Below, piece by piece: positions 33,492 to 43,848 of a stretch of DNA of 64,000 bases. The DNA is taken from the NCBI GenBank assembly GCA_009830035.1, contig SZZY01000004.1, positions 1 through 64,000 on the forward strand. Reading direction: 5' to 3'. This stretch comes from Pantoea sp. Eser (GTDB lineage: Bacteria > Pseudomonadota > Gammaproteobacteria > Enterobacterales > Enterobacteriaceae). Both the position numbers and the translations under genes were made by a program. The notes beneath the pieces were generated by a model. The model saw nothing but the letters and a program-made list of their open reading frames with translations. It made no database searches and was not told the origin of the DNA. Numbering within the stretch: the stretch's first letter is position 1; each line of letters opens with the position of its first letter.

Positions 33492-34496
33492 TTATGATGC
33501 CGGACCGCTGACCGAATGACGGCGCACCAGCGTCGGGCTGAACACGTGGGTTACTTCCGGCAGCGGCTGGTCGTTGGCCAGCGCCAGCGCCAGTTCGGCG
33601 GCCTGCTGCGCCATGGTAACGATCGGATAGCGGACGGTGGTAAGACGCGGCCGCACGTAGCGTGATACCAGCACATCGTCGAAACCAATCAGCGACATCT
33701 CTTCTGGCACCCGGACGCCGTTATCGCTCAGCACTGCCAGCGCGCCGGCGGCCATTGAGTCGTTGTAGCAGGCGACCGCGTTGAAATTTTTGCCGCGTCC
33801 CAGCAGTTCGGTCATCGCCGTTTCGCCGCCAACCTCATCCGGTTCACCCCAGGTTACCAGCCGATCGCTGCACGGCAGGCCGTGCTCTTTCAGCGCATCG
33901 TAGTAACCCTGCAGGCGATCTTCGGCATCGGAAATGGTGTGGGTCGAGCAGATAAAGGCGATATTCTGGTGACCCAGCTGGATCAGATGGCGGGTCGCCA
34001 GCCAGGCGCCGTAGCGATCGTCGAGCGCAATACAGCGCTTCTCGAAGCCTTTGATCAGCCGGTTAAGCAGCACCATACCCGGCACCTGTTTCATTAACTG
34101 TTCCAGTTCCGCATCCGAGATTTTTTTGGCGTGCACCACCAGCGCTGCGCAACGGTGGCGCATCAGTTGTTCAATCGCCTGCCGCTCTTTTTGCTCGTTG
34201 TGGTAACCGTTACCAATCAGCAAAAAGTTGCCGGTTTTTCCTGCGACTTCATCGACCGCTTTGACCATCGCGCCAAAAAACGGGTCCGAAACATCACCGA
34301 CAATCAGCCCGAGGGTTTCGGTCGACTGCTGCGCCAGCGCGCGCGCATTGGCGTTTGGGTGATACTGAAGTTGCTCCATCGCCTGCCCGACGGCCTGGCG
34401 CGAGCTGTCGCTGGCCTTGGAAGAATTATTGATTACACGGGAAACTGTGGCGACAGAAACGCCAGCCAGTCGGGCAACATCCTTTATGGTAGCCAT
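33492..34496 (-). CDS. galR: Galactose operon repressor GalR
   Basis: LacI-family dimeric repressor that responds to D-galactose. 334 residues against 343 in E. coli. HTH at residues 1-25 (MATIKDVARLAGVSVATVSR), hinge helix with NANARALA, and a periplasmic-binding-protein-like sugar domain almost identical to E. coli GalR (SDPFFGAMVKAVDEVAGKTG, IALDDRYGAWLATRHLIQ, SPTLVRRHSVS). Closer to GalR than GalS. In E. coli galR lies beside lplT-aas; here the two are separated by two chimeric pseudogenes. Intact. Confidence 0.95.
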   Translation of the reverse strand: MATIKDVARLAGVSVATVSRVINNSSKASDSSRQAVGQAMEQLQYHPNANARALAQQSTETLGLIVGDVSDPFFGAMVKAVDEVAGKTGNFLLIGNGYHNEQKERQAIEQLMRHRCAALVVHAKKISDAELEQLMKQVPGMVLLNRLIKGFEKRCIALDDRYGAWLATRHLIQLGHQNIAFICSTHTISDAEDRLQGYYDALKEHGLPCSDRLVTWGEPDEVGGETAMTELLGRGKNFNAVACYNDSMAAGALAVLSDNGVRVPEEMSLIGFDDVLVSRYVRPRLTTVRYPIVTMAQQAAELALALANDQPLPEVTHVFSPTLVRRHSVSGPAS

Positions 34497-34688
34497 GCGT
34501 TTACCTGCTTCCGGGGAAAACGTTTACACATCGCATCAGTGTTACGGAAAAGGGCCGCCACATCAAGCCAGCAGAATGCCAGCGTCGTCGCAAAAGGCGG
34601 CGAAATCGGGCCGTCCGGCACGCCTTCTGCAGAAGCGGTACCCCATGCTATGCTGATTATCCCCAAATCTCTGCCGTGAAAAACAACG

Positions 34689-37626
34689 ATGAAAACCAAA
34701 GTGCCACACCTGGCGCACTGGGGCGCCTTCACCGCCGTCACTGAAAACGATCGCCTGATTGGCTGCGAGCCTTTTTTCGCTGATGCCGATCCGTCCCCGA
34801 TGATCAACACCATTCCTGAACTGGTCTACTCCGATAAGCGCATTCGCCAGCCGATGGTGCGTCGCTCGTGGCTGAAGTCACGCGAAAACAGCGATCGCAC
34901 GCTGCGGGGCCGGGAAGATTTTGTGGCGGTCGACTGGGACACCGCGCTTGACTTGGTGGCGAATGAAAACCGCCGTATCCGTGAGCGCTACGGCGCATCG
35001 GGCATTTTCAATGGCTCATACGGCTGGTCATCAGCCGGACGCGTTAAACATGCCCGTACCCTGATCCGCCGCTTCTACTTTCAGGGCGGTGGCGGCGTCG
35101 ACCAGCAGGGCAACTACAGCTGGGGCAATTTTTCCTGCCTTATGCCTTATGTGATAGGCACCTATATGCCGCTGACCGGTCGCGTCACCGACTGTCCGGT
35201 AGTGGTGGAACATGCGGAGATTTTTGTCGTCTTTGGAGGACTGGCGGTGAAGAACGCCCAGGTGGCGTCGGGCGGAGCCGGGCAGCACAGCCTGAAACCG
35301 GCGCTGCAGCAGCTGGCGGCCAAAGGCACACCGGTGATTAATATCAGCCCGATGCGCGATGATTGCCCGGCCTTCCTCAACGCCGAGTTGATCCCGATTC
35401 GCCCGAATACCGACGTGGCGCTGATGCTGGCGCTGGGTTATGAGATTACCCAGCGCGGCGCGGTGGACGAGGCGTTTCTCGCCAGCCACTGCACCGGCTG
35501 GCCGCAACTGCGTGCCTACCTGCTGGGCGAAGCGGGTGGCGTGGCGAAAACCGCCGGCTGGGCCAGCCACATCACCGGCATCCCGGCCGATCGCATCGTA
35601 CAACTGGCGCAGCAGCTGATCGGCAAACGCAGCTTTATCACCTGTTCCTATTCGGTTCAGCGCGCCCACCGCGGTGAGCAGCCGTACTGGATGATGATCG
35701 CCTTGTCATCAATGCTCGGTCAGCCAGGGCTGTCGGGCGCGGGCTTCTCCTTTTGGTCACGGGTCGATGAACAGCGTCGGCAATCCGCGCCAGGACGGTC
35801 CGGCACCGATGATGGGTACCGGACCCAACCCGTCTGGCCTGTCGATTCCGGTGGCGCGTATCAGCGATATGCTGCTCAATCCAGGCCAGCCCTACACCTT
35901 CCAGGGTGAGACGCTGCACTATCCTGACATCCATATGGTGCACTGGGCGGGCGGGAATCCATTCCATCACCATCACAGCTCAACCGGCTGGTGGCGGGCT
36001 GGCAGCGGCCTGACACTGTGGTGGTGCAGGACATTGTCTGGACCCCGGCGGCGCAGATGGCCTATATCGTGCTGCCCGCCACCACGACGCTGGAACGCAA
36101 TGACATTGACGGGTCGTCACGCGACCGCTTTGTGCTGGCGATGCATCAGGCGATCAAACCGCAACATCAGGCGCGCAACGACTTCGATATCTTTGCCGAT
36201 CTGGCGGAGCGTCTTGGCTACCACGACACCTTTACCGAAGGGCGCAACGAGATGCAGTGGATTGCACATCTCTACCAGCAGTGCGCAGTAGCGCACCAGC
36301 GCAAAGGCATCAGCTTCCCTGAGTTTGAGGCGTTCTGGCAGCGCGGCTTTGTTGAGATCCCCGAGGGCGGCAAACCTTACGTGTTTCATGGATGCTTTCC
36401 GCGCCGATCCGCAGGCCAATCCGATCAACACTGCCAGCGGCAAAATCGAACTGTTCAGCCAGACGATTGCCGACTACCAGCTTGACGATTTTGCCGGCCA
36501 TCCGGAGTGGCGTGAGCCGCAGGAGTGGCTGGGCGCGCCGATCAGCCGCGACTATCCGCTGCACATGATCTCGATCCAGCCTGCTGACCGGCTGCAAAGC
36601 CAGCTGGATGGCACCGACACCGTGCAGGGCAATAAAACCGCCGGTCACGAAACGCTGTATATGCATCCGCTGGATGCGGCGGCGCGTAACATCGTGGACG
36701 GTGACGAAATCGAGGTGAGCAACGCGCGCGGCGAAATTCTGGCGATGGCTTCCTATCCGTCGTTCAACCCGAATAACTACGATGGCGCCACGCCCGCCCA
36801 GATGCGTAACGCGGCGATAAACGACAGTTACGAACCCGGCTCGACGGTAAAGCCGCTGGTGGTGATGGAAGGGCTGGAGCGTCATCTGGTGCGGCCGGAC
36901 TCGGTGATTGATACCACGCCGTACCGGGTCAACGGCCACCTGATCCGCGACGTCGGCTACTGGCCGCGCCTGACCATGACCGGCATCCTGCAGAAGTCGA
37001 TTGACATGGGCGTTTCCCACATTGCGCTGGCGATGCCGGCTGAAGCGCTGGTGAATACCTACCATGCGTTTGGCCTTGGTAAACCGACCGGCCTGGGCTT
37101 AACTGGCGAGAGCGTCGGTTACTTCCCGCTGCATCGCACCCGCTGGGCGGACATCGAACGGGCGACCTTCTCGTTTGGTTACGGCATGCGCGTCACGCCG
37201 CTGCAGATTGCGCGTGAATACGCCACTCTCGGCTCTTACGGCGTCTACCGTCCGCTGTCGATTACCCGGGTCACCCCGCCGGTGCTGGGCAAGCAGGTGG
37301 CGAATCCGGAAACGGTGAAAGAGGTGGTACACATGCTGGAGAGCGACGTGTTGCCGGGCTATCGTCTGGCGACCAAAACCGGTACCGCCGAGAAGATGGG
37401 AAACAGCGGCAAATATGATGGCGGCTACGTCAACTATACCGTCGGTATCGCGCCCGCCAGTCATCCGGAAGTGGCGCTGGTGGTGATGATTAACCATCCG
37501 ACCGCCGGCGATCACTTTGGTGGTTCGGTGGCTGCGCCGGTATTCGGCAACATCATGGGGCCGGTACTGAAGCACATGAACATCGCGCCGGACGCCATTT
37601 ACAGCGCTACTGCGGCGAACAACTAA
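34689..37626 (+). pseudogene. Chimera: BisC-like molybdopterin oxidoreductase joined in frame to a PBP3 (FtsI-like) transpeptidase domain
   Basis: 5' part (34689 to about 36738) is a DMSO-reductase-family enzyme closest to BisC/TorZ: HLAHWGAFTAVTEN, FNGSYGWSSAGRVKHA (Mo-ligand Ser region), TASGKIELFSQTIADY. It is broken by three one-base changes: extra T at about 35753, missing C at about 35976, extra T at about 36383. Within NARGEILA the frame passes without a break into MASYPSFNPNNYDGATP, the start of an FtsI transpeptidase domain. That domain has the SxxK serine (GSTVKPL), KTGTAEKMG and the end of an FtsI-like protein; the SxN motif reads SID. The roughly 100 C-terminal BisC residues, everything between, and the roughly 230 N-terminal PBP residues (membrane anchor included) are gone. 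The shared GEILA coding suggests deletion at microhomology. Confidence 0.9.
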
Positions 37627-38101
37627 GATAAATCTTATAAAAATCAGAGTGTAAGTGCGGCGAGGCAGATATTCACACCTCGTTGCATTCCCCCGAATTC
37701 GGTTGCTTTTCCCTCTGTTGCGGCGGCACAAAACAGTGCGAGGATAGAGGTCCCAGAGGTATTGATGGGTGTGAAAACAACACCGCTTCGGCAGTGATTA
37801 CCCTGTTATTGCACCAACCCACGCAGATGCGTGGGTTTTTTTTGCCTGCGACAGGCAGCGCGCCGCCCGCATTTTTCCCGCCTGAGCGTGCCGTCAACAT
37901 CATCATTGTTCTTAACGAAACCCTTACCGTTTGCCGACAGAACGGCACGTAGCATTTCACCGATAATGCCCGCCGTTAAGCCCCTGCTGGTGGTTTTCAT
38001 GCTGGCGAATTCGCGGCAGCGCCATCAGCCACTGCAGGTGGCTCACTTCATATTCCGCACCCGCCGGGATGTTCTTTTCTGTTTATCTAAAGAGTTCGAT
38101 G
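37627..38101. other. Intergenic stretch with one strong terminator, no supported gene
   Basis: 475 bases between two chimeric pseudogenes. It holds a strong terminator (37816-37843) preceded by a short inverted repeat (GGTGT / ACACC at about 37768-37785). Minus-strand reading gives only short unrecognised pieces (for example around 37900-38070) that could be gene debris. No start with a ribosome-binding site was seen. Confidence 0.5.
37816..37843 (+). terminator. Rho-independent terminator, possibly of a small RNA or a lost gene
   Basis: AACCCACGC / GCGTGGGTT stem with a four-base loop and a run of eight T. No intact coding gene ends just before it; the nearest is the PBP3 fragment stop at 37624-37626. 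Confidence 0.8.
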
Positions 38102-39445
38102 ATGACTCACCACTCGCGCTCCGCGCGTTCCGGCTGGCTGAAATGGCTGCTTTTATTGATTGTGGCGGCGACGATCGCTGGCGTGGCCTGGCGTCTGTTG
38201 CCAATCGGCAAAGCACCGGGCGGGGCGATGCCGCCAGACGGACGCGGTGCGCCCGGCAGGATCGGCGGCGGCGCGACGCGCGCCGATGTGCCGGTCTGGC
38301 TGAATGCGCTCAGCATGGTGATCCCTAACGCCAGCGTGACGGTCACCAGCCGGGTCGATGGTCAGCTGCAGCAGGTGTTCTTCACCGAAGGGCAGGAGGT
38401 CAGCGCCGGCCAGCTGCTGGCGCAGATCGATCCGCGCAGCTACCAGGCGACGCTCAATCAGTATCAGGGCGAACTCAATCAGAACTAGGTACTGCTGAAA
38501 AACGCCGAACTGACGCTGGCACGCTACCGCAAGCTGGCGGCGCAGGACTCGCTGTCGCGCCAGCATCTGGATAGCCAGATCGCCACGGTAGGGCAGTATC
38601 GCGGTGCGGTGGCCGCCGATCAGGCGCAGATCGCCAGCGCCAGACTGAGTATCGAATACGCCCGCATCACCGCGCCGATCGGTAGCCGGGTCGGGCTGCG
38701 CCAGGTCGATCCGGGCAACATGGTCTAGGCCTCCAGCAGCACCGGCCTGGTGACCATCACCCAGATGTAGCCGGCGGCGGTCACCTTTAGCGTGCCGCAG
38801 AGCGAAATCCCGACGCTGGTGAGCGCCCTGCATCAGGGCCAGAGCCTGCCTGCGGCGCCGCTGCACGCCATGCTGCCCACGGTGCCGGTCGGGCTGCCGA
38901 GCCAGCTGTTACAGCGCCGTCCCGATATCGCCTATGCCAAACGTAACATGGCGGCCGCTAACGCCGCGGTTGGCGTGGCGGTGGCCGGTTACTACCCGGA
39001 TCTCACCTTCAGCGCCAGCGGCGGCGTCAGTTCATCGGCGCTGCATTCGCTGTTCTCATTGCCCAACCGCGCCTGGTCGCTGGGGCCGGAGCTAAGCGGC
39101 ACGCTGCTTGGCTTTGGCGCCACCTCGGCGCAGGTCGATCAGGCTCGCGCCAGCTATCGTCAGACGGTATTAGCAGCGTTGCAGGAGGTGGAAGATCAGC
39201 TGGTGGAACTCAACACCCTGCGGGGCGAGATTGCCGCCCAGCAGCGCGCGGCCGTGGCGGCTCAGACCTCGGCGCAGGTGACGCGCAATCAGTATGAGGC
39301 CGGGATGATCGACTATCTCGACGTGGCGACTACCGAAAACAGCAGCCTGAGCGAACGACGGAGTTTACTGACGCTGCAAAGCAGTCAGTGGGTCAGCAGC
39401 GTGGCGCTGATTGCTGCGCTGGGCGGAGGCTGGCAGACACCCTGA
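38102..39445 (+). pseudogene. Chimera: MdtA-like periplasmic adaptor joined in frame to an outer-membrane efflux factor (NodT/OprM type)
   Basis: 5' part encodes an RND membrane-fusion protein like MdtA: N-terminal anchor (KWLLLLIVAATIAGVAWRLL), VTVTSRVDGQLQQVFFTEGQ and the ARITAPIGSRVGLRQVDPGN lipoyl-domain region. Three TAG codons interrupt it in frame (38486, 38726, 38768), two of them where Gln is likely. Near 38845-38860 the same frame passes from the adaptor (VSALHQGQSLP) into an outer-membrane factor (LPTVPVGLPSQLLQRRPDIA through NQYEAGMIDYLDVATTENS to WQTP). The second half of the adaptor, the pump genes normally downstream (mdtB/mdtC type) and the first half of the outer-membrane factor are missing; by family sizes that is several kilobases. 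No efflux pump can be made. Confidence 0.88.
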
Positions 39446-39526
39446 TGGCGGCGGATAATTCTGTTGTCGAACTGCGTCAAATCCTGCATCGTGAGGGGCT
39501 ATTTTTCACGATGCTAAGGAGCAGGC

Positions 39527-41681
39527 ATGGTATTCACATTATTGCGTCTGGTATTCCGCCTGTTATGGCGGGTTGAACTGCGCGGCGACGTTGCCGAACT
39601 GCATAAGCAGAAGGTATTGATCACGCCGAACCATATGTCGTTTCTCGACGGCGTATTGCTGGCGTTATTTTTGCCGATTAAGCCAGTCTACGCGGTCTAT
39701 TCAACCATCAGCGAAAGCTGGTTTATGCGGCTGGTTAAACCGTTTATCGACTGTGTGCCGCTCGATCCCACTAAGCCGATGGCGCTGAAACAGCTGGTGC
39801 GGCTGATCGACAGCGGTCGTCCGGTGGTGATCTTCCCGGAAGGACGGATCACCGTTACCGGATCGCTGATGAAAATCTACAGCGGGGCCGGTTTTGTCGC
39901 GGCGCGATCCGGCGCTAACGTAGTGCCGATGCGGATTGAAGGGGCGGAGTTAACGCCGTTTGGCCGGCTGGCGGGCGTATTCAAACGCCGTCTGTTTCCG
40001 CGCATCACCCTCAGCATTCTGCCGGCGACCCGCACCCCGATGCCGGAAGCGAAACGCGCCCGCGATCGGCGGATACTGGCGGGCGAACATCTGCATCATG
40101 TGATGATGGAAGCCCGTATGGCGGTACGCCCGCGTGAAACTCTGTTTGAAGCCTTTCTCGCGGCCCGTTCACGCTACGGCGCTTTCAAGCGCTGCATCGA
40201 AGATGTCAATTTCAAGCCCGACAGCTATAACGGCCTGCTGAAAAAATCGCTCGGCGTCGGCCGTATTCTTGAACGCTACAGCCAGCCGCGCGAAGTGGTC
40301 GGGCTGCTGCTGCCGAACACCACCGTCACCGCGGCGGCGATTTTCGGTGCCTCGCTGCGTGGCCGGGTTCCGGCGATGCTCAACTACACCGCGGGCGTCA
40401 ACGGCATGCGGACGGCCCTGACCGTGGCGCAGATTAAAACCGTCTTCACCTCGCGTCAGTTCCTCGACAAAGGTAATTTGTGGCATCTGCCGCAGGGACT
40501 CGACGAGGTGCAGTGGATCTACTTGGAAGATCTGAAAGATACGGTGACGCTACAGGACAAACTGTGGATTGTCGGCCATTTGCTGATGCCACATCGCGCC
40601 CAGCTGCCCCAGCAGCCGGAAGATGCGGCGATGGTGCTGTTCACCTCCGACTCGGAAGGCAACCCCAAAGGGGTGGTGCATTCGCATAAAAGCCTGCTGG
40701 CGAACGTCGAACAGCTTCGCACCGTGGCCGACTTTACCCCGCGTGACCGCTTTATGTCGGCGCTGCCGCTGTTCCACGCCTTTGGTCTGACCGTCGGCCT
40801 GTTTACGCCGCTGATGACCGGCGCGCAGGTGTTCCTCTATCCCAGCCCGCTGCACTACCGCATCGTGCCAGAACTGGTCTATGACCGGAACTGCACCGTG
40901 CTGTTTGGCACCTCGACCTTCCTCGGCAACTATGCCCGCTTTGCTGCCCCTTACGACTTTGGCCGCCTGCGCTATGTGGTGGCCGGGGCCGAGAAGCTGC
41001 AGGAAAACCCCCGCCAGCTCTACATGGAAAATATGGCATTCGCATCCTTGAAGGGTATGGGGTAACCGAATGCGCGCCGGTGGTGGCGATTAACGTGCCG
41101 ATGGCGGCGAAGGCGCACACCGTGGGACGGATTCTGCCGGGGATGGATTCGCGACTGATTCGGTGCCGGGCATTGAGCAGGGCGGACGGCTGCAGTTGCG
41201 CGGCCCGAACGTGATGAAAGGCTATCTGCGGGTTGAGAATCCAGGCGTGATGGAAGTGCCGGTCGCCGACGATGGCGAAGGCAAAGGCAATCAGGAAGCG
41301 GGCTGGTATGACACCGGCGATATCGTCAGCTTTGATGAAGGCGGTTTCTGCCAGATTCAGGGACGCGCCAAACGCTTCGCCAAGATTGCTGGCGAGATGG
41401 TGTCGCTGGAAATTGTTGAGCAGATCGAGCTGAAAGCATCACCGGACAAACAACATGCCGCGTCACTGCGGCCGGATGGTCAGCGCGGCGAGGCGCTGGT
41501 GCTGTTTACCACCGACAGCGAACTGGCGCGTGACGGCGTACAAAAAGCCGCCCGTGAGCTGGGCGCGCCGGAGCTGGCGTTGCCGCGTGATATCCGGGTG
41601 ATGAAGCAGTTGCCACAGCTCGGCAGCGGCAAGCCGGATTACGTGACGCTGAAAAAACTGGCTGAAGAGGAGCAGGCATGA
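39527..41681 (+). pseudogene. aas: Bifunctional 2-acyl-GPE acyltransferase / acyl-ACP synthetase Aas, frameshifted
   Basis: Inner-membrane enzyme that re-acylates lysophosphatidylethanolamine. About 718 codons, the family length. The N-terminal PlsC-like acyltransferase has NHMSFLDG (HX4D) and [11 protein letters not shown]. The AMP-forming domain has [20 protein letters not shown], in which the first Gly of the usual TSGSEG loop is Asp. Two one-base losses shift the frame: an A missing at about 41029 (before the expected [16 protein letters not shown]) and a C missing at about 41160 (LIPVPGI expected). The end ([20 protein letters not shown]) is normal. AAGGAG precedes the start; the end overlaps lplT by ATGA. 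Confidence 0.9.
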
Positions 41682-42846
41682 ACATCGAACGGGATGCGCC
41701 GCTGATGTCGCGCGGCATGATCGCGGCCCAGTTTTTTTCGGCCTTTAGCGATAATGCGCTGCTGTTTGCCACGCTGGCGGTGCTGAAAAGCCAGTTTTAT
41801 CCCGACTGGAGCCAGCCGGTGTTGCAGATGCTGTTTGTCGCGACCTACATTCTGCTGGCACCGTTTGTCGGGCAGATGGCCGACAGCATGGCGAAAGGGC
41901 GGGTGATGATGATCGCCAACAGCCTGAAGCTGCTGGGCGCGCTGGTGATCTGTTTCGGCTTCAACCCGTTCCTTGGCTATACCCTTGGTGGGGGTCGGTG
42001 CTGCGGCCTACTCACCGGCGAAATATGGCATACTCGGTGAAATCACCCACGGCGGAAAGCTGGTGAAAGCTAACGGGCTGATGGAAGGCTCCACCATCGC
42101 CTCCATTCTGCTCGGCTCGGTGGCGGGCGGTATGCTGGCTGACTGGCACCTGCTGGCCGCGCTGGGCATCTGCGCCGTCACCTACGGCATCGCGGTGGTG
42201 GCCAACCTGTTTATCCCGAAACTGCAGGCGGCGCGTCCGGGCCAAAGCTGGCAAATCGCCGCCATGCTGCGCAGCTTTTTCCGTGCGGCGGCGGTGCTAT
42301 GGCGTGACGCTGCGTTTCCTGCTGGTGCTGTGGGTGCCGGTGGCGCTGGGCATCAACGACAACACCACGCCGACCACCCTGAATGCTATGGTGGCGATGG
42401 TTATCGTGCTGGGTGCGGCCGCGGCCGCGGCCGCAAAACTGGTGACGCTGGAAATGGTGCGCCGCTGCATGCCTGCCGGGGTGCTGATTGGCGTCATGGT
42501 GGTAGTCTTCTCGCTGCAGCATACCCTGCTGAATGCTTATTTGCTGCTGATGGTGATTGGCGCGCTGTGGGGCTTCTTCGTGGTGCCGCTGAATGCGCTG
42601 TTGCAGGCGCGCGGTAAAGAGAGCGTCGGCTCGGGGAATGCGATTGCGGTGCAGAATCTCGGTGAGAACAGCGCGATGCTGCTGATGCTGATGCTGATGC
42701 TGATGCTGATGCTGATGCTGATGCTGATGCTGATGCTGATGCTGATGCTGATGCTGATGCTGATGCTGATGCTGATGCTGATGCTGATGCTGATGCTCTA
42801 TACGTTGGCCATTAAAGCCGGTGAGCCGGCGGTGGCGACCGGCTAA
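41678..42846 (+). pseudogene. lplT: Lysophospholipid transporter LplT, frameshifted, deleted and repeat-expanded
   Basis: MFS flippase that moves lysophospholipids inward for Aas; the pair is coupled by ATGA. N-terminal part normal ([19 protein letters not shown]). An extra G at about 41986 shifts the frame within [16 protein letters not shown]. Near 42295-42303 a stretch of about 15-20 residues is missing between RAAAVLW and [18 protein letters not shown], with another frame change. At 42685-42798 the normal ENSAMLLML helix contains 19 ATGCTG units in place of about one, adding about 36 residues in frame. The protein then stops after AGEPAVATG, short of the last helix of the family. Confidence 0.9.
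42685..42798 (+). repeat. Hexanucleotide tandem repeat (ATGCTG) x19 inside lplT
   Basis: 19 contiguous six-base units, 18 identical and the last ATGCTC, 114 bases in all. Encodes alternating Met-Leu in the lplT frame. Hexamer steps keep the frame whatever the copy number. Confidence 0.97.
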
Positions 42847-42912
42847 GCGCTAATTCGCTGGCCGCCTGTCGCCGCGAGCAGGCAGAGAGGCGGCTACACA
42901 GCCCGTCGTGAG

Positions 42913-43299
42913 TTAGCGACGAACGGCAATGGCCTCAATTTCAATCTTCACATCTTTCGGCAGACGCGCCACTTCGACACAGGACCGGGCCGGGAACGCC
43001 GCCTGATGCTCGGTGAAGAACGCTTCATAGGCCGCATTCATCGTGGCAAAGTCGTTCAGATCTTTGACGAAAACTGTGGTTTTCACGATATCCCCGACCT
43101 GCAGGCCAGCCGCTTCAACAATCGCTTTCACGTTGTCCAGTGACTGACGTGCCTGGGCGGTCACGTCATCGGCTACCCAGCCAGTGGCGGGATCGACCGG
43201 AATCTGGCCGGAGATAATTATCATGCTGCCGAGATCGACACCCTGAACATACGGGCCGATAGCGGCAGGGGCTTTTTCGGTACTGATTTCACGAGACAT
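42913..43299 (-). CDS. ridA: 2-iminobutanoate/2-iminopropanoate deaminase RidA
   Basis: Trimeric cytosolic enzyme that hydrolyses reactive enamine/imine by-products of PLP enzymes. 128 residues. YjgF/UK114 signatures: APAAIGPYVQGVDLGSMIIISGQI, the active-site Arg in FPARSCVEVARLPKDVKIEIE, and Cys in RSCVEV. GGAGCAA site upstream. Downstream of pyrBI, as in E. coli. Confidence 0.96.
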   Translation of the reverse strand: MSREISTEKAPAAIGPYVQGVDLGSMIIISGQIPVDPATGWVADDVTAQARQSLDNVKAIVEAAGLQVGDIVKTTVFVKDLNDFATMNAAYEAFFTEHQAAFPARSCVEVARLPKDVKIEIEAIAVRR

Positions 43300-43371
43300 T
43301 ATTGCTCCTTGAATAAGACTGTAGGGCGGGGGAGCCGCCGGTGCTGACCATTATAGGGTTGGCCGGAACGA

Positions 43372-43836
43372 TTACCAGTGACCCAGCACCACATGGCGCG
43401 CGAACTCTTTTTCACAATATTTGCACTTCAGGTGAACGTCATCGGCGCGCTGCTTGACGGCAAAACTGGAGAAGACCGGTTCGCTGCGGCTGATGCAGTT
43501 GCTGTTCGGGCAGGTCAGCACTCGCTCAACGTGCTCCGGCAGCGTCGGGGCGATCTTCGCCACTACTTCATAATCGTTGATGCGGTTGACCGTGGCATGC
43601 GGTGCATAGACCGCCAGTTGATTGACCTGATCGTCAGTCAGAAAAGTGTTCTCAATCTTGATCAGATCCTTACGCCCCATCTCACCTGACGGCAGATTCA
43701 GGCCGATGGTGATGCGCTGATCGGTTTCGGTCAGACGGAACAGGGAGAGTAATTTAAAGCCGACCTGCGCGGGGATATGGTCGATTACCGTGCCGCGCTT
43801 GATCGCTTCGACCTGCAATTTGTTGTCGTGTGTCAT
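43372..43836 (-). CDS. pyrI: Aspartate carbamoyltransferase regulatory subunit PyrI
   Basis: Regulatory chain that gives ATCase its CTP/ATP response. 154 residues. N-terminal allosteric domain ([21 protein letters not shown]) and C-terminal zinc domain with four cysteines (CPNSNC and CKYC). Twelve bases after pyrB, in one operon. Confidence 0.97.
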   Translation of the reverse strand: MTHDNKLQVEAIKRGTVIDHIPAQVGFKLLSLFRLTETDQRITIGLNLPSGEMGRKDLIKIENTFLTDDQVNQLAVYAPHATVNRINDYEVVAKIAPTLPEHVERVLTCPNSNCISRSEPVFSSFAVKQRADDVHLKCKYCEKEFARHVVLGHW

Positions 43837-43848
43837 CTGAGGATCTCC

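Noticed and set aside
42415-42435. GCGGCCGCGGCCGCGGCC stretch as a repeat or cloning-site artefact
   Set aside because: Encodes the Ala-rich helix expected in LplT ([14 protein letters not shown]), so coding constraint explains it.
42660-42800. CRISPR-like periodic array
   Set aside because: Six-base period with no spacers; a simple tandem repeat in the lplT frame.
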